Source: Chlorokybus atmophyticus (Eukaryota; Streptophyta; Chlorokybophyceae; Chlorokybales; Chlorokybaceae). Taken from it: a DNA stretch of 64,000 nucleotides. A program made the translations under genes and the position numbers. The stretch covers positions 1,179,746 to 1,243,745 of the forward strand of contig RHPI01002438.1 in the NCBI GenBank assembly GCA_009103225.1, read 5' to 3'. Under the pieces are notes generated by a model. That model saw only the letters and a list, made by a program, of their open reading frames with translations, was not told where the DNA came from and made no database searches. The stretch's first letter is position 1. Each line of letters opens with the position of its first letter. This document shows positions 1 to 11,400 of the stretch, piece by piece.

Positions 1-411
1 ACTCCAGTGGAAGGGGCACTCCTTGGGCGTCAAGTACACCTCATAAAACTTGGCTGCATCGGCCTCGTCGTTATGGTCGAAGCCAACTACCTGTCACGGG
101 CATGTTGGTCAGTGTCACGGTGTAGTGAGGTCATGAAGCATTCACAGCACCTGACACATGATGTTACGAATAGTGTCCTCCTTGGGATAGACGTGGCTCT
201 CTACCCGATGGTCGTTTACGATTTTAACGACGGCATTTCGCAAGTGCTGTTTACAAAAGAACAATCCATTACACACAGTCTCACAGTGTCGCAGTGTCAC
301 ACAGTCCTTACCTTGTTGCCAATCTTCCACTTGCTTAAGGAAGGGTTGCTGACGGCCGAGGTTGCTACGTCATGGCCAAATGTGTTTGGGTTGCGGGTTC
401 CAATCGACCTC
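1..411 (-). CDS. 3' part of an unrecognised spliced gene (runs off the left edge)
   Basis: Three consecutive minus-strand exons stay open when joined at GT-AG borders: 411-312, 246-151 (exactly 32 codons) and 90-1, the last leaving the window. The introns are about 65 and 60 bp, with acceptor TTTTGTAAACAG for the second exon and GCCCGTGACAG for the third. The joined peptide contains stretches such as SNPSLSKWKIGNK, VESHVYPKEDTIRNIMCQ and EVYLTPKECPFHWS. I recognise no family. A proline/arginine-rich open stretch at 854-590 on the same strand could be an upstream exon. The palindromic patch at 960-1,170 lies upstream, so this may be a gene of a DNA transposon extending leftward rather than a host gene. 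The exon structure is directly visible; function is unknown. Confidence 0.4.
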
Positions 412-964
412 CTGCAAGCACAACCACGTGAGTCATGCTGTTAGCCATGAAAGATGCAACCCTCACAGTCGAGCAAGAAGAACAACATGCACAGAGTTTC
501 CAGAACGCATGCAGTGAGTCACTGTGCCAATCATGAAAGGAGCAAGCATCAAAGTTTGAAGTTGAGCAAGAAGCAACGTGCACAGTGCATTAAGAATGCA
601 TGCATTCTAGCTTGCCCTTGCGACTGCGGTGTCAGGTGGAGTTGTTGTGATGGGCTGGGCGTTAGCGCGGGGTCTTCCTGCACTTGGCTGGCCCAAAGTG
701 GCTGCTGCTGGTTGGCGACAGTTGCCTGGTTGACCACTGGGGGCAATGTGGACTTGGGGCGCCGACCTCCGCGACGAGGTGCACCCACAAATGGACCACG
801 AGGCATCTCTCTAATAGTCGGATGCCGCCTGCTTGGCTGGTGGCGCTGCCGCATTTAACGCTGCCGCTGCCAGATGGCCCGCCAAAATGTACGAGGCGCG
901 AAAACGAAACTGAGGCGGTTTTGAACGTCTGGTGTCTCGCGCTAGAGTTGCACTTGTAGTGCGT

Positions 965-1165
965 CCTTCTCTCCTATGGTTGATGGTACGACTTATGCAT
1001 GCATACCACCTATGCTTTATACAATTAAGGGTAATAATGGCGTGGAGATAACATCATGGTACGACAGAGGCACCTATCATCTAACCCCAGCCATTGGCGT
1101 ACCATGGCTCCATCCATGGTACGACAGAGGCATCGCTCGACCAGCCATAATGGGAGTTAACGTGC
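965..1165. repeat. Short palindromic repeats around GGTAC/CATGG
   Basis: This patch carries repeated GATGGTACGAC and CATGGTACGACAGAGGC units and the inverted pair GTACCATGG / CCATGGTAC separated by six bases. The texture is like the subterminal palindromes of the tnp2 transposon at 26.0-26.5 and 38.1-39.0 kb. It may be one end of a second such element lying to the left. No terminal inverted repeat was found to confirm this. Confidence 0.3.
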
Positions 1166-1289
1166 ACTCACTTAAACAGCTTCATTGATGGCGGGATGAT
1201 GGCACGCAGGGGCATCAGGTCGATGATGGGACGAATGTCAGGCATAGTGGACCTGAATTCGATTAGGAGGCGGGAGACCAAGCGTAGAC

Positions 1290-3133
1290 GGCGGCGGCGG
1301 CGGCGTGGCACATCCTGCAAGAAGTTGTGGTCGTAAGAGTTCAAGCAACGAAGCCAGCTAATCTTGGGCGCCACGTCATGGATCATGGTAGGCGTGTGCA
1401 ATGGGGCTGTCCAACATGCATCACCAACATTGGATATACCAGCAGGCAAGCCATCAAGGACCATCTTCACACAGCGAGCTGCTTGGTGGCTCGCTTTCGG
1501 CAACAAGGAGTGTATCAGGAGCTGCAGTCCTTGGAGCCCCTTGTCAGAACCATGCGGGACCAATTGCGACTGTGGGAACAAGCACAAAGGAATGTCGAGG
1601 TACGCTCAACACATGCATTTCCTTGCAAGAGCAATGTTTGTTTGGGGCGCAGTCCATGTTAACATGTAGCGTGGCTGCAAGCCTCCACTATTCACCCATA
1701 CCCACCCCACAGTCAAGGCGACATTGCGGAAGCCAGAGCAGATAGACAGAGCTGGGCGGCGGTAAGTTGTTGCCAATCTCGCTGTGCATGTTGACTGCAT
1801 GCACCTCCAATGCATGCCTACATTTGCATGCTAGGATGTGCGTGAGCGTGCGAAGTCGCGCGCGCGTGCTGAACGAAGTAGGCTGGGTTAGAGCATCGGA
1901 GCGCGTGGCCATTCGTCCGGCATTCAACAAATAGTGCATCAACCAGCAATAAGGCAGTCCATGCAATCATTTGTGCATCAAGCAGCAATGCCGCAGGTGA
2001 CTGTTCGAAATAACCAATTGATAACGGTGTGATGCAGTTACCTATTGCAATTGCAATGTCGCAAGCATGCATCCAACCCACATGTGATTGGTTGACAGCA
2101 ACACAGTGCACTGGATCCTGTTAGAGCTCTTATGCAAGCCTGCAGTCAATCCCATCACCTGGTCCTTCAATCCCACTTGCTAATGGGCGCGGCGGCAATG
2201 CGGCATCAGTTCAACATGCATGTTGGCCTATTGAATCCCGACATGTCCATTGGGACAGTGGCGCATCCTGTGCCCATGGCTCACGAGCTCCGTGACGAGT
2301 CTGCGATTGAGGGTGGTGAGGAGAGTGCACCCAATACCACCTTGTTAGCCCCCAAGGCTTCCCCTGCTCCATGCAGCCCACGGGCCATTGAGGTAAGTTG
2401 CTGTCATTTATAAGGGTACCTTGGTAACTATGCATCAGGCACATGCATAAGCTTATATTCGTTCTTTGCAACATTGTGAGCCATCTTATTTTGGGTGCTA
2501 TTGACAGCCCCCCTTGCTGCATGCACAAGTGGTCTCACCTGCCGCACCTACTCCCCTCGCAGCCACAGCGCATCCACCTTCCGCGGCACCAGTCCTTCAT
2601 GCACTGCCGTCTCCTCCACGAGCAGCACCGGTGATTGCGGGGTAACAATCCTTCTGAACGCAACCGGCAAGACCATAGCGTAATGCAACAACCGATGCGG
2701 CTGTTGCACCTACCTTACCCCACCTCCTGCAAGTTAAAGCCGGCAGTCTGCCCAAATGCTTAGGTACTTTATCAGTCACTGTGACTCTTGCCATCGACAG
2801 TTGGGCACACCATTTGAGTGCTGTATGCGCATGCACCAGGGGTCACCACATGTCTGCGAGTCATCACAGGAGCTGGCCGCAAACCGCATACGGCCACCAG
2901 TTATGCTAGGTGGCCAGCTCGCCTCATGGGACCACTTCAATGCGCTAACGGATGATAATTGCTTCTACCATTGTGTGTTTCGCGCCAAGCCATCTATAGC
3001 GCAAAGTGTTCTAGATGAGCACAAGTGCCCCAGCTCGAGCAAATTTTGGGCCATGATGGACACCATGGATGACGACGGCAGGGGGGACACTCTCCGCAAA
3101 ATCACCGCCAGGCTGTCGATGCAGGCGTGGTGA
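1290..3133 (+). CDS. Unrecognised spliced gene, four-exon model
   Basis: A phase-consistent model is about 1,290-1,599, 2,099-2,392, 2,508-2,641 and 2,776-3,133. Donors are GAG|GTACGC, GAG|GTAAGT and GG|GTAACA; acceptors are TTGACAG, ATTGACAG and TTTATCAG. The first exon has a Cys/His pattern (WGCPTC, then KDHLHTASC) that could be a zinc finger, and the last exon has a Cys-rich start (HCDSCHRQL, then FECCMRMHQ). No family is recognised. An in-frame TAG near 1,285 limits the 5' end, so the start is not defined and a further exon could lie in 1,600-2,098. The stop at 3,131-3,133 is 27 bp before the LTR of element B. A transposon gene is as likely as a host gene. Confidence 0.35.
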
Positions 3134-3159
3134 GCAAACTTCTGCAGAGCCACTAGTGC

Positions 3160-3819
3160 TGTAACAGTTAAGGCCAAATTTCGTGATTTTCATGGCCATT
3201 TTAGGCCTTATTGTGAGGTATTATGTTTTTCATGACTTGTGGCGGATATCGGCGAGTTGCGAGTCTGCCGGAGATATCGACCGGCCCAGGGCCTGTCTGG
3301 AAGACGCCGAAAAACGGAGGGCTAGTCGAGATGGGCTCGACCAGATTTTTGGAAGGGCCTGGCGCCAAGTAGTATAACCTGATTATATGAGCAGCAAATG
3401 AGGAGATCTTTGGTGCGTCTAGAAGTGTACTACTAAGATTCTGCAAGAGCATTTTAGTTTCTAGTTCCGTCTAGCGCTAGAACCTTCTAGACAGTAGCAT
3501 GTGCAGACTGGTAGGTATAAAAGTGACATTCTGCAATTTGCAATACAACCTTTAGCTCCCTAGTTTCTTGTGTGCAAGCTTGGTGGTGCTTAGCAGGGGT
3601 TGCTAGCGTGTGTCCACTGGTGTGTGCTTACTTGTGTGATGATACAAGCGCTACACAAGTCGGTGTGTAGCTTCAAGCGCATGCGCGTGCATACGCGATT
3701 GGCGGGGCGCGCGTGTGTGCTTGGCAGAGGGGGCAAGGTTCAGGTGTGAATACCGTGTCTTGGTGAGAAGGTTGTTGATTGGACCAACTCATAGGTGACA
3801 AGGCACGAGCACCGTCACA
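3160..3819 (+). repeat. 5' LTR of Ty3-like element B
   Basis: This 660-bp repeat begins TGTAACAGTTAAGG and ends CACCGTCACA. A close copy lies at 56,482-57,152, where both borders are proved by a target duplication. A TATA-like box (TATAAAAG, about 3,516-3,523) sits in the second half, as expected for a U3 promoter. The sequence just after the LTR (ACTCGTATCGGAGC) loosely resembles the usual initiator-Met primer binding site. The 3' LTR is not in the window because the element is truncated near 7,063. Confidence 0.85.
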
Positions 3820-3862
3820 ACTCGTATCGGAGCACGGTTTACAAAGGTGAGAGCGGAAGTGT

Positions 3863-4915
3863 GTGGGCGTTTACACTTTTCATTCGGAAGCGGAGTGTAG
3901 TGTGTTAGTGGAGATGAAGGATGCTCGCATGGAAGAGCTTCAAACTGCCATCTTAGCATTGACGAAAGAGCTTCATCACACTCAAGCGGCGGCACAAGCA
4001 CAACTCGAGGCGTATGAGCATGCGATGGCGCGCGTGCATGTGAAAATGCCAAATCCCAAGCCATTCAAGGGTCAACGTGATGGAGATGCAGTGGGTGAAT
4101 GGATTTTTCAAGTATTGTCTTGGTTGAAGCTCACGGAGGTGCCCACGCATCTGTACGTGGAGGTTGCAGCGACATTGCTTGAAGGTGCAGCACTTGTATG
4201 GTGGAGACATCGTTGTACGCGTGTTGCAAGTGGGTTGGCGCTACCATTGACCACCATGAAAGAGTTGGCAATGGAGGTCAGGCATCAATTTGTTCCCGTT
4301 GAGAGCGTGAAGGCCGCACGCGACAAACTTGCAGCCCTCGTGCAAATGGGGTCGGTGATGGCGTACACGGCTGCGTTTCAGCGATTGGTGATGTCCATAC
4401 CCAATATGGCCGAGGAGAAGCAGCTGAACAGGTATACACGTGGTTTTAAACCTTTGGGGCATAAAAAAGTGGAGCTACGGGACCCGAGGACACTCGCGGA
4501 GGCTATACGCATCGCAGAGCGTCTCGACGCGTTGTACTTCAAGTCCACCACAAGAAACACTGACTGGAGGCAAAGGCATGGTGATCAGCCCCGGGGAGGC
4601 TTTCAACATGCATGGAGACGAGGAGAACCAAGTTTAGCACTTGCCACTGGAGGTGGAGCCGACTCTGAGCCTGCACCAATGGAGGTGGGTGCCATACACA
4701 CGCATGGAAGTGAGGCGAAGCACGGCGGACGTGGTGAAAGAGGTAAAGGTGTGCACAAGTGTTATGCATGTGGGCCGACGGAGCATTTGGCGTACGGATG
4801 CCCCAAACGAAGCACGCAAAGGCCAACACCGGATGGCAACCCTCGCCGTGATCGTCGCGTCAACACCATGGAGCAAATGGCGTGGAGCAGGAAAACGACT
4901 TCCCCCAGTAGGTGA
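3863..4915 (+). CDS. gag: Ty3-like Gag, element B
   Basis: An intact 350-residue ORF. The N-terminus is coiled-coil-like (roughly residues 15-55). The middle has the retrotransposon gag core (KPFKGQRDGDAVGEWIFQV, then WWRHR). A single CCHC knuckle, CYACGPTEHLAYGC (C-x2-C-x4-H-x4-C), lies near residues 300-313. Gag packages the element RNA into cytoplasmic particles. The ORF starts 43 bp after the LTR. The pol frame is +1 relative to gag, so expression would need a +1 shift or another mechanism. Unlike the A/C/D/E elements there is one knuckle rather than two, and the sequence is clearly a different lineage. Confidence 0.8.
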   Translation: MGVYTFHSEAECSVLVEMKDARMEELQTAILALTKELHHTQAAAQAQLEAYEHAMARVHVKMPNPKPFKGQRDGDAVGEWIFQVLSWLKLTEVPTHLYVEVAATLLEGAALVWWRHRCTRVASGLALPLTTMKELAMEVRHQFVPVESVKAARDKLAALVQMGSVMAYTAAFQRLVMSIPNMAEEKQLNRYTRGFKPLGHKKVELRDPRTLAEAIRIAERLDALYFKSTTRNTDWRQRHGDQPRGGFQHAWRRGEPSLALATGGGADSEPAPMEVGAIHTHGSEAKHGGRGERGKGVHKCYACGPTEHLAYGCPKRSTQRPTPDGNPRRDRRVNTMEQMAWSRKTTSPSR

Positions 4916-7063
4916 GGAGGCTACTGCTGGGAATGGGAAGGAGCCTCATGCACGGAGGGATGCTGTGACATTTCCATCAAGGAAGCAAGAGAATATGGCT
5001 ATGAACGCGCCAACGGTGGTGAGTTATGCAAAGGAGACAACAAGGTATTTCAGGCTTCGAGCACACATTTGCGATGACCAACGACGATGGAGAGAGTGTA
5101 AGCTCACGATTGATAGCGGTGCCAGTAGCAACTTTATGAGTTTTGTTATTGCGCGGCGTTACGGTTGGCTTTCATCATTACGAGGAGGTGAAGTGAAGGT
5201 CGCTGATGGAGAGCCACCCTCTGGAGGTAATGGCGCTGCGTTTATGACCAGAGAGTTGTGCGTTCGCATTGGGAAGATGAAGGAGAACATGCGATTTTAC
5301 TGCATCACCTTACGGAACGCGTTTGACGGGATTTTGGGACTACCGTGGCTATGGCAACATAATCCATCCTTTAATAGGAGGAAGCGCGTGCTCACCATCG
5401 AACGAATCGGTGGAGAGTCCATTCAAGGCATGCGCGCATGCCCTGTTGAACAGGAAGATCGCTTTGTGGAAAGCAAGAGAGATTATGCCATAGCTGCGTC
5501 GGACGTCATCGCGGCACGGCACGCTCAATCAGGTGGTACGACAATTTCCCAGATCTCTTATGTGCAATTGAGGAAGTTATTGTCTCCACGGAAGGCAAAG
5601 GCTGCATGGTTGTGCGTGGTGCGCGAAAACACTGCAAAGTCAGCACCGGAGCTGAGTGACGGTGTTAAGATGGCTACGATGAACCCCGAAGTGTGTAAAC
5701 TTGTTAAAGAATACCAAGATATCATGGTGGACGAACTTCCATCTGGTCTACCACCTCCACGGAGCGTAGACCACCGTGTGGAGCTGATTGAGGGCGTGCA
5801 CAAGCCACCGTATCGACCCGTATGCAAGTTGTCACCTTTGGAGCTAGAAGAGACCGAGAGGCATGTGGCGGATTTGCTGAAAAGAGGCTACATCAGGCCT
5901 AGTAAGTCCCCTTATGGTGCACCTATTTTGCTTGTACGAAAGAAGAACAGGAGCTTGCGCATGTGTGTCGACTACCGAGCTCTCAACAACATCACGAAGA
6001 GGAATTGCTTTCCACTCCCACGCATCGACGAGTTGCTGGAGCAATTGCAAGGTGCGCAGTACTTCACAACACTTGATCTTGCTTGGAGGTTAGCACAAAA
6101 TCCGCATCGCGCCCGACGACGTGGAGAGAACAGCTTTTGACACACGTTATGGGCACTACGAGTGATTGGTCATGTCCTTCGAACTTACGAACGCGCCGGC
6201 AACATTTCAAACGCTAATGAACAGCGTTTTCGCTGACTTGATTGGTAAGGGAGTCCTTGTGTAACTCGACAACATTTTGGTGTACACAAAGACAAAGGAG
6301 GAGCACGTGGCACTTCTACGGCGCGTGTTGCAGCGTTTGCGCGAACACGAGTTGTACGCCTAGCTGCAAAAGTGCAAATTCTTGCTTCGAGAGGTGGAGT
6401 ACCTAGGCCACATCGTGTCGCATGAAGGCATCAAGCCGGACCCCAACAAAGTGCAGGTGGTGCGCGAGTGGGCTGCCCCGACCAACGTAAAAGAGGTGAT
6501 GTCTTTTTTAGGCCTTGCAGGGTATTATCGCACATAGCTGCTCCCTTGACTGCCCTACTCAAGAAGGGAAAGCCTTGGAGCTGGTCAGCAACAGAGGAAC
6601 ACGCATTTGCTGCGTTGAAGAAGGCGCTGACGGAGGCATCAGACCTGGCTCACCCCGACATGGAAAAGACATTTAATTTGGCTTGCGACACGTCCAACAT
6701 AGCCGTAGGAGCTGTTTTAAAGCAAGACCATGGCAACGGCCTTCAACCGTTAGCATTTTTTAGCAAGAAGATGAGTGGTGCGGAGCTGAATTACCCCGTG
6801 CACGAGAAGGAACTTTTGGCGCAAGTAATGGCGCTACGACAATGGCGGTGTTTTTTGAAAGGCAAAAAGTTCGTGCTTAAGACGATTACTCTCCACTGAG
6901 GTACCTACAAAGACAACCTCATTCAAGTCGCAGACAAGCACGATGGCTGAAGTTCTTTCAACTTTTTGACTTCGATATCAAGTACAAGCCCCGTACGTCA
7001 AATGGTATTGCTGACGCGCTTAGCCGGCTTAATGCAATTGACGCACTCGCTCAAGTACCATTA
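4916..7063 (+). pseudogene. pol: Ty3-like Pol remnant (protease, RT, RNase H), element B
   Basis: A protease motif (LTIDSGASSNFMSF, about 5,103) is followed by RT starting near 5,700 with VCKLSPLELEETERHV and MCVDYRALNNITKRN. The frame is clean to about 6,090. After that the RT is recognisable but broken by TAG, TGA and TAA codons at positions where family members have Tyr, Trp or Lys. The YxDD box reads stop-LDN, so both the Tyr and the second Asp are lost. RNase H (ACDTSNIAVGAVLKQ) is readable at 6,560-7,040 and ends with KPRTSNGIADALSRLN. No integrase, chromodomain or 3' LTR follows; sequence switches to the repeat of element A at about 7,064. The element is dead. Confidence 0.85.
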
Positions 7064-7563
7064 TAGGTACCATCGTAGGTACCATCGTAGCTGAACCGTT
7101 CTGGCTTAGCTCGAACTGCATCGAGCTCCAACGGCTCTATTGCTTGAACTCACAACTAGTCGCTGCTCTAGGACTGCACAATTGTAAGTAGATGCAGCTG
7201 TACTATAAGTAGCAAACTTAGTGCCATTGTTACTTAGCAAAACTGTGAGTATGAAGCAAGGACTGAGCAACGCCCCAACCTCTGCAATACAAGGACTACA
7301 CGTGAGCTTGGTGTGTTTGTGACTGTTGTGTGTTGTGTATGGATGCGGAGCACACACATACACATTGCATTTGCCGCACACACTAGCTGCGCGTGCTTGC
7401 ATTGTGCATACATACGCATCAATCAGGATCTGCTATCACTCTTGATAGTAGCACTCGTAGCTCTTACTTAACATGGACACACACACACACGCACACATAC
7501 GCGTGCATCTTGCTATCGTGGGAAGGCCCTGTGAGCAACGCACCTACGTAGGTGGCTTGTTGA
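7064..7563 (+). repeat. Repeat A1 of element A (5' truncated)
   Basis: This stretch matches 10,743-11,239 closely, including the GGTACCATCGTAG repeats at its start, the CACACACATACACATTGC stretch, and the end GTAGGTGGCTTG. It is followed by TTGACTTACAG, the same A1/internal border seen in C (40,289-40,303) and D (41,157-41,172). The first ~200 bp of A, present in A2, are missing here. Confidence 0.85.
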
Positions 7564-7646
7564 CTTACAGCCTTGCTCCCTTCTACATTAATAGTAGATC
7601 ACTCTTGCACGCATAGTGCACCTCACATCTCACCGCACTTGCACGA

Positions 7647-9368
7647 GTGCGTACGAGTAGGGTTGGCATCATCATCCTGGAGAGAGCAGCAGCAGGGACA
7701 AGCTGGGAGAACGACGAGTACCTTCGCACTACACCTGCAGCTCCAGTCAAGGACGGTCGCAGCAGCTTCTGTAGCTGGGAAGACAACGAGCGCCTCTATA
7801 CTACACCTGCACCCCCTGCCCAAGAGACGGTTGTCGCCTTCCCCAGCTTGTCGTCAACACTGTGCAACACATCCACCTCACACCTCCACCCGTCTCGCGT
7901 CTCCCTCGACATGGCTATTGCCCTTACTGCGCCACCACCTCTTTCCTTCTCTGGTCGCCCCAACACGCTGCCTCTGGACGAGTTTGTCATCAAGTTGGAT
8001 TCCGAGCTGCTCCTACACAAAGAACGCAGCCGTTGGTGGTCGGAGGAGTTGTCCTTCAAGATGGCAGTCATGTACCTCGACGAGGAAGCACACCATGTGT
8101 GGCGCTCAGTCGCGGCTCGCTACGGCATTGGCGGATACTGCACTCTACACTCCGAGGCAGCCTCCACGACACCGCCATTGTCCACGCTCAGCCCGGCAAC
8201 TCCTGCACCAGCCTCTCGGCACACCAACACCGCCGCTGGCTCACTTGTGGGCGCACCAATCATCAACATTTCGGTGCAACACACTGAGTTTCCCATGAGA
8301 GACCTCTACACGGCCTTGCGTCGCACCTTTCCTCCATCCACTTGAGAGAAGGTAGCTGACCTTTGCCACTTTCAACGTCGAGACGATAAAGACGCGTTGC
8401 GGATGTATCATCGGCTGATGTCTCTCCTCAAGGACACGGACTACCGCATCCTAAGCGACGAAGCCGCGGCCGTCATCTACGTGTCTCATAGGCCGAGCTG
8501 TCCAACATGGTGGACACTGCTCTCAGCAACACCCGACCACAAGGCTTCTCCTTACGCCAAGCCTTCGAAGTGACCTTGCACCTGCATCAGCGCCAAGTGT
8601 GGAGAAGCGCCATGCTTGAGATGCATCAGAGCCCTCGCCGAGCTGATCTCAACACCAACTCCTTCCCTCACGAGGACACTGACGCAGCAGCTGCGTCGTC
8701 ACCGAGTTCTTCGCCATGGGCTGCTCACGCAGCATGAGGACATGCTCCGCACGTGTCTTCGGTGTGGCCTTGAAGACCACACAGCCAGGGAGTGCACCGA
8801 GAGGTGGGCTGCTCTATGCTGCGCCTACTGCGGCAAGAACGGCCATCTCGAGTCAGTGTGCTTCTCTCAGCGTCCTCATCTCCGCCAGCGACAACATGGT
8901 GGTGCTCTTGCGCCTGTGTGGACGAGGATGACCGCTACAGCGACAATGGCGAGCATGACGAGGATGACTCCTCCAGCAACGCTGATGACCATGAAGAGGA
9001 CAACCCCTACAGCGACGCTGATGACCGTCAAGGATGGCCCCTATGACGACGACGTCGTTGACGATGATGACGAAGAGTTGTCACCCGCGCCCGTGTCTGC
9101 TGGCACCCCACGCGCAGCAACCGTAGCGCTCCAATGTGCTCGCGTGCTAGCCTCCCATGTTGATGATGACATCTTCGACGCCATCGCCGTGCTCACCGCC
9201 AAGGTAGCACAGCTGGAAGCACTTGTGGATGCACGTCGCCACTCGTATCGTGCATGCTACACCGCCACACGCCAGTGCAGCTATGGGACCACGATTCCAC
9301 GCACTTTCGAGGACAATGGTCGAGACACCACGCGCACCAACACTCACACGCCATCACCGTCGTCGTGA
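7647..9368 (+). pseudogene. gag: Gag of element A, with stops and frameshifts
   Basis: The first open part (to the TGA at about 8,343) contains PLSFSGRPNTLPLDEFVIK and ELSFKMAVMYLDEEAHHVW, matching the D gag core (about 41,615-41,780). The same frame continues past the stop with KVADLCHFQRRDDKDAL and LLKDTDYRILSDEAAAVIY. A frameshift near 8,490 moves the rest to the frame read at 8,616-9,368. There the two knuckles CLRCGLEDHTAREC and CAYCGKNGHLESVC are visible, followed by an Asp/Glu-rich stretch and a coiled-coil-like end (VLTAKVAQLEALVDARR), as in D. The domain order is intact but the gene is not translatable as one protein. Confidence 0.75.
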
Positions 9369-9379
9369 AGTGGACAGTT

Positions 9380-10360
9380 GCAGCAACAGCTGCAGGGCTG
9401 CATCACACGCAGCCTCGGCAACGACATCATCGCCGACACTGTCACCACGCACTTCCGAAGCACCAGCACCGTCACCAACTCTGTCCTTGCAGCCCGTCAA
9501 CTCTGTCGGCGCTGTCCTCCCTTGCAGCCAGCCACTTGCTACACGCATCCACCACATCGGCGCCGTCTACGGCCGCGCCAAGCACCACGACGCAGCTACA
9601 GCTGCATCGTCACGACGACAACGCCGACACGCGCGTTGTTTCATCCTCCACAACGCTGCCAGCTCCAGAAGCACCGTCCCGTCGCCACCGCTGACCGTGC
9701 GCATCCACGCGCACCAGCCTGGTGACCTCCTTGCTGATCATGCACATACACACGCATACCAGCCCCACAACGCTGCAGGCTTCACTTGCACCGTCCTCTC
9801 CGCTGCTGTGCACACACACGCACCAGCTCCTTGGCCTCGACGCTGACCGTACGCATCCACGCGCACCAGCTCCGGCCTCCTCGCTGACGTGCGCATCCAC
9901 GCGCACCAGCCCTTCAAGCCATCACAGGCACACACACCTGTACCGGCCTCGCTGACGTGCGCAACCACGCGCACCAGCACTTCATCGCCGCAGGCACACA
10001 CACCTGCGCCGGCCTCCTCGCTGCCGCATCCACGCGCGCCAGCTCTGCCCTTGCTGCAGGCACACACATGCAATGGCGTCCTTAATCCCATGCGCATCCG
10101 CGCGCATCAGCTCCTCGGCGCTGCAAGTACACACCCCTGCACCGACCTCGTCGCTGTGCATCCACGCACACCAGCTTCTTCGGCGCGGCAGGCTCAACAT
10201 CTGCATTGCCCTCTCCGTCTTCCGCGTCGCCGCAGTGGAAGCCATCACACCGACAACATCTGTCTGGGGGGTGACGTCCTCACCTCCGCTGCTCCGCGCA
10301 TTCCCTTCGCTCCCGCGCATACACATGTGTTGAGCTTGTGCCAGAGGATCTAGCTACTAT
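9380..10360. repeat. Filler of element A with a degenerate tandem repeat (GCGCATCCACGCGCACCAGC)
   Basis: No gene is supported here. Variants of a ~20-bp unit, GCATCCACGCGCACCAGC, recur at about 9,697, 9,850, 9,890, 9,960, 10,027, 10,090 and 10,155, separated by 40-80 bp of similar CTCCTCGCTGACG-type sequence. All six frames give low-complexity Ala/His/Thr/Pro or Cys/Val peptides. It occupies the place where relatives encode the linker domain and pol. Confidence 0.6.
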
Positions 10361-10375
10361 TCAAGGGGGGTGGCT

Positions 10376-11400
10376 TGCTGCCTACATAGCTTCCTCTACA
10401 CTTAGATATGCTGGGTGGGAGCTCTTCTCAGCTGCACGGATGTGTACAACAGCCCACGAGGCTGGCCTCTTTCCCCATCATGGCAATAGGGTTGGGAGCG
10501 ACCTGGAGGGGCACACGACCCTGCCAGGCCCAACAGCTGTCATGCCAGCGGTCCAGGGGGGGTCAACTTCCTCGTCATGCCTACAGCCAGACATCGACCC
10601 GCGCTGTCATGCTATTCGTCAACATCCGCAAAGTCTCATCGACCATGCCTATAGCCAGGCATCCGCGCCTGCTATTTGCATGAGGACGACGCGCCGCACG
10701 TCGTACGACTGCCACGGCGGTTGTGAGTCGTGAGTCCCATCATAGGTACCGTCGTAGGTACCATCGTAGCTGTTCCGTTCTGGCTCAGCTCGATCTGCAT
10801 CGAGTTCCAACGGCTCTATCGCTTGAACTCACAACTAGTCGCTGCTCTAGGACTGCACAATTGTAAGTAGATGCGGCTGTACTATAAGTAGCAGACTTAG
10901 CCCCATTGTTACTTAGCAAGACTGTGAGTACGAAGCAAGGACTGAGCAACGCCCCAACCTCTGCAATACAAGGACTACACGTGAGCTTGGTGTGTTTGTG
11001 ATTGTTGTGTGTTGTGTATGGATGCGGAGCACACACATACACATTGCATTTGCCGCACACACTAGCTGCGCGTGCTTGCATTGTTGTGCATACACACGCA
11101 TCAGTCATGGTCTGCTATCACTCTTGATAGTAGCACTCATAGCTCTTACTGAACAGGGACACATACACACACGCACACACACGCGTGCATCTTGCTATCG
11201 TGGGAAGGCCCTGTGAGCAACGCACCTGCGTAGGTGGCTTGCTGCCTACATAACCCCTCTACACTTAGTTATGGTAGGTGGGAGCTCTTCTCAGCTGCAC
11301 ACGGATGTCTACAACAGCCCACGAGGCTGGCCTCTTTCCTCATCATGGCAATGCGGTTGGGAGCGATCTGGAGGGGCACACGACCCTGCTAGGCCCGACA
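10376..11400 (+). repeat. B1-A2-B2 terminal repeat block of element A
   Basis: B1 (10,376-10,535, from TGCTGCCTACATAGC to GGCCCAACA) recurs as B2 (11,240-11,400, ending GGCCCGACA). A2 lies between them (10,538-11,239, starting TGTCATGCCAGCGG). The internal/B1 and A2/B2 borders share GGTGGCTTGCTGCC, and the A1/internal border has GGTGGCTTGTTGAC. B1 and A2 are separated by GC only. So the 3' end is B-A-B, not a single LTR. Confidence 0.8.

Larger units (their letters stand above)
7064..11400 (+). mobile_element. Element A: gag-only, non-autonomous relative of elements C and D
   Basis: Layout: partial repeat A1 (7,064-7,563), gag and filler (7,647-10,360), polypurine tract (AAGGGGGG at 10,363-10,370), then B1 (10,376-10,535), A2 (10,538-11,239) and B2 (11,240-11,400). 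Gag is homologous to that of D (shared LSFSGR..TLPLDEF and two CCHC knuckles), but there is no protease, methyltransferase, RT or integrase. It would need enzymes from a relative such as D. The right end (GGCCCGACA) abuts element C pol sequence cleanly. The left end lacks about 200 bp of A1 and abuts element B, so it was lost by deletion or is a mis-join. Confidence 0.75.
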
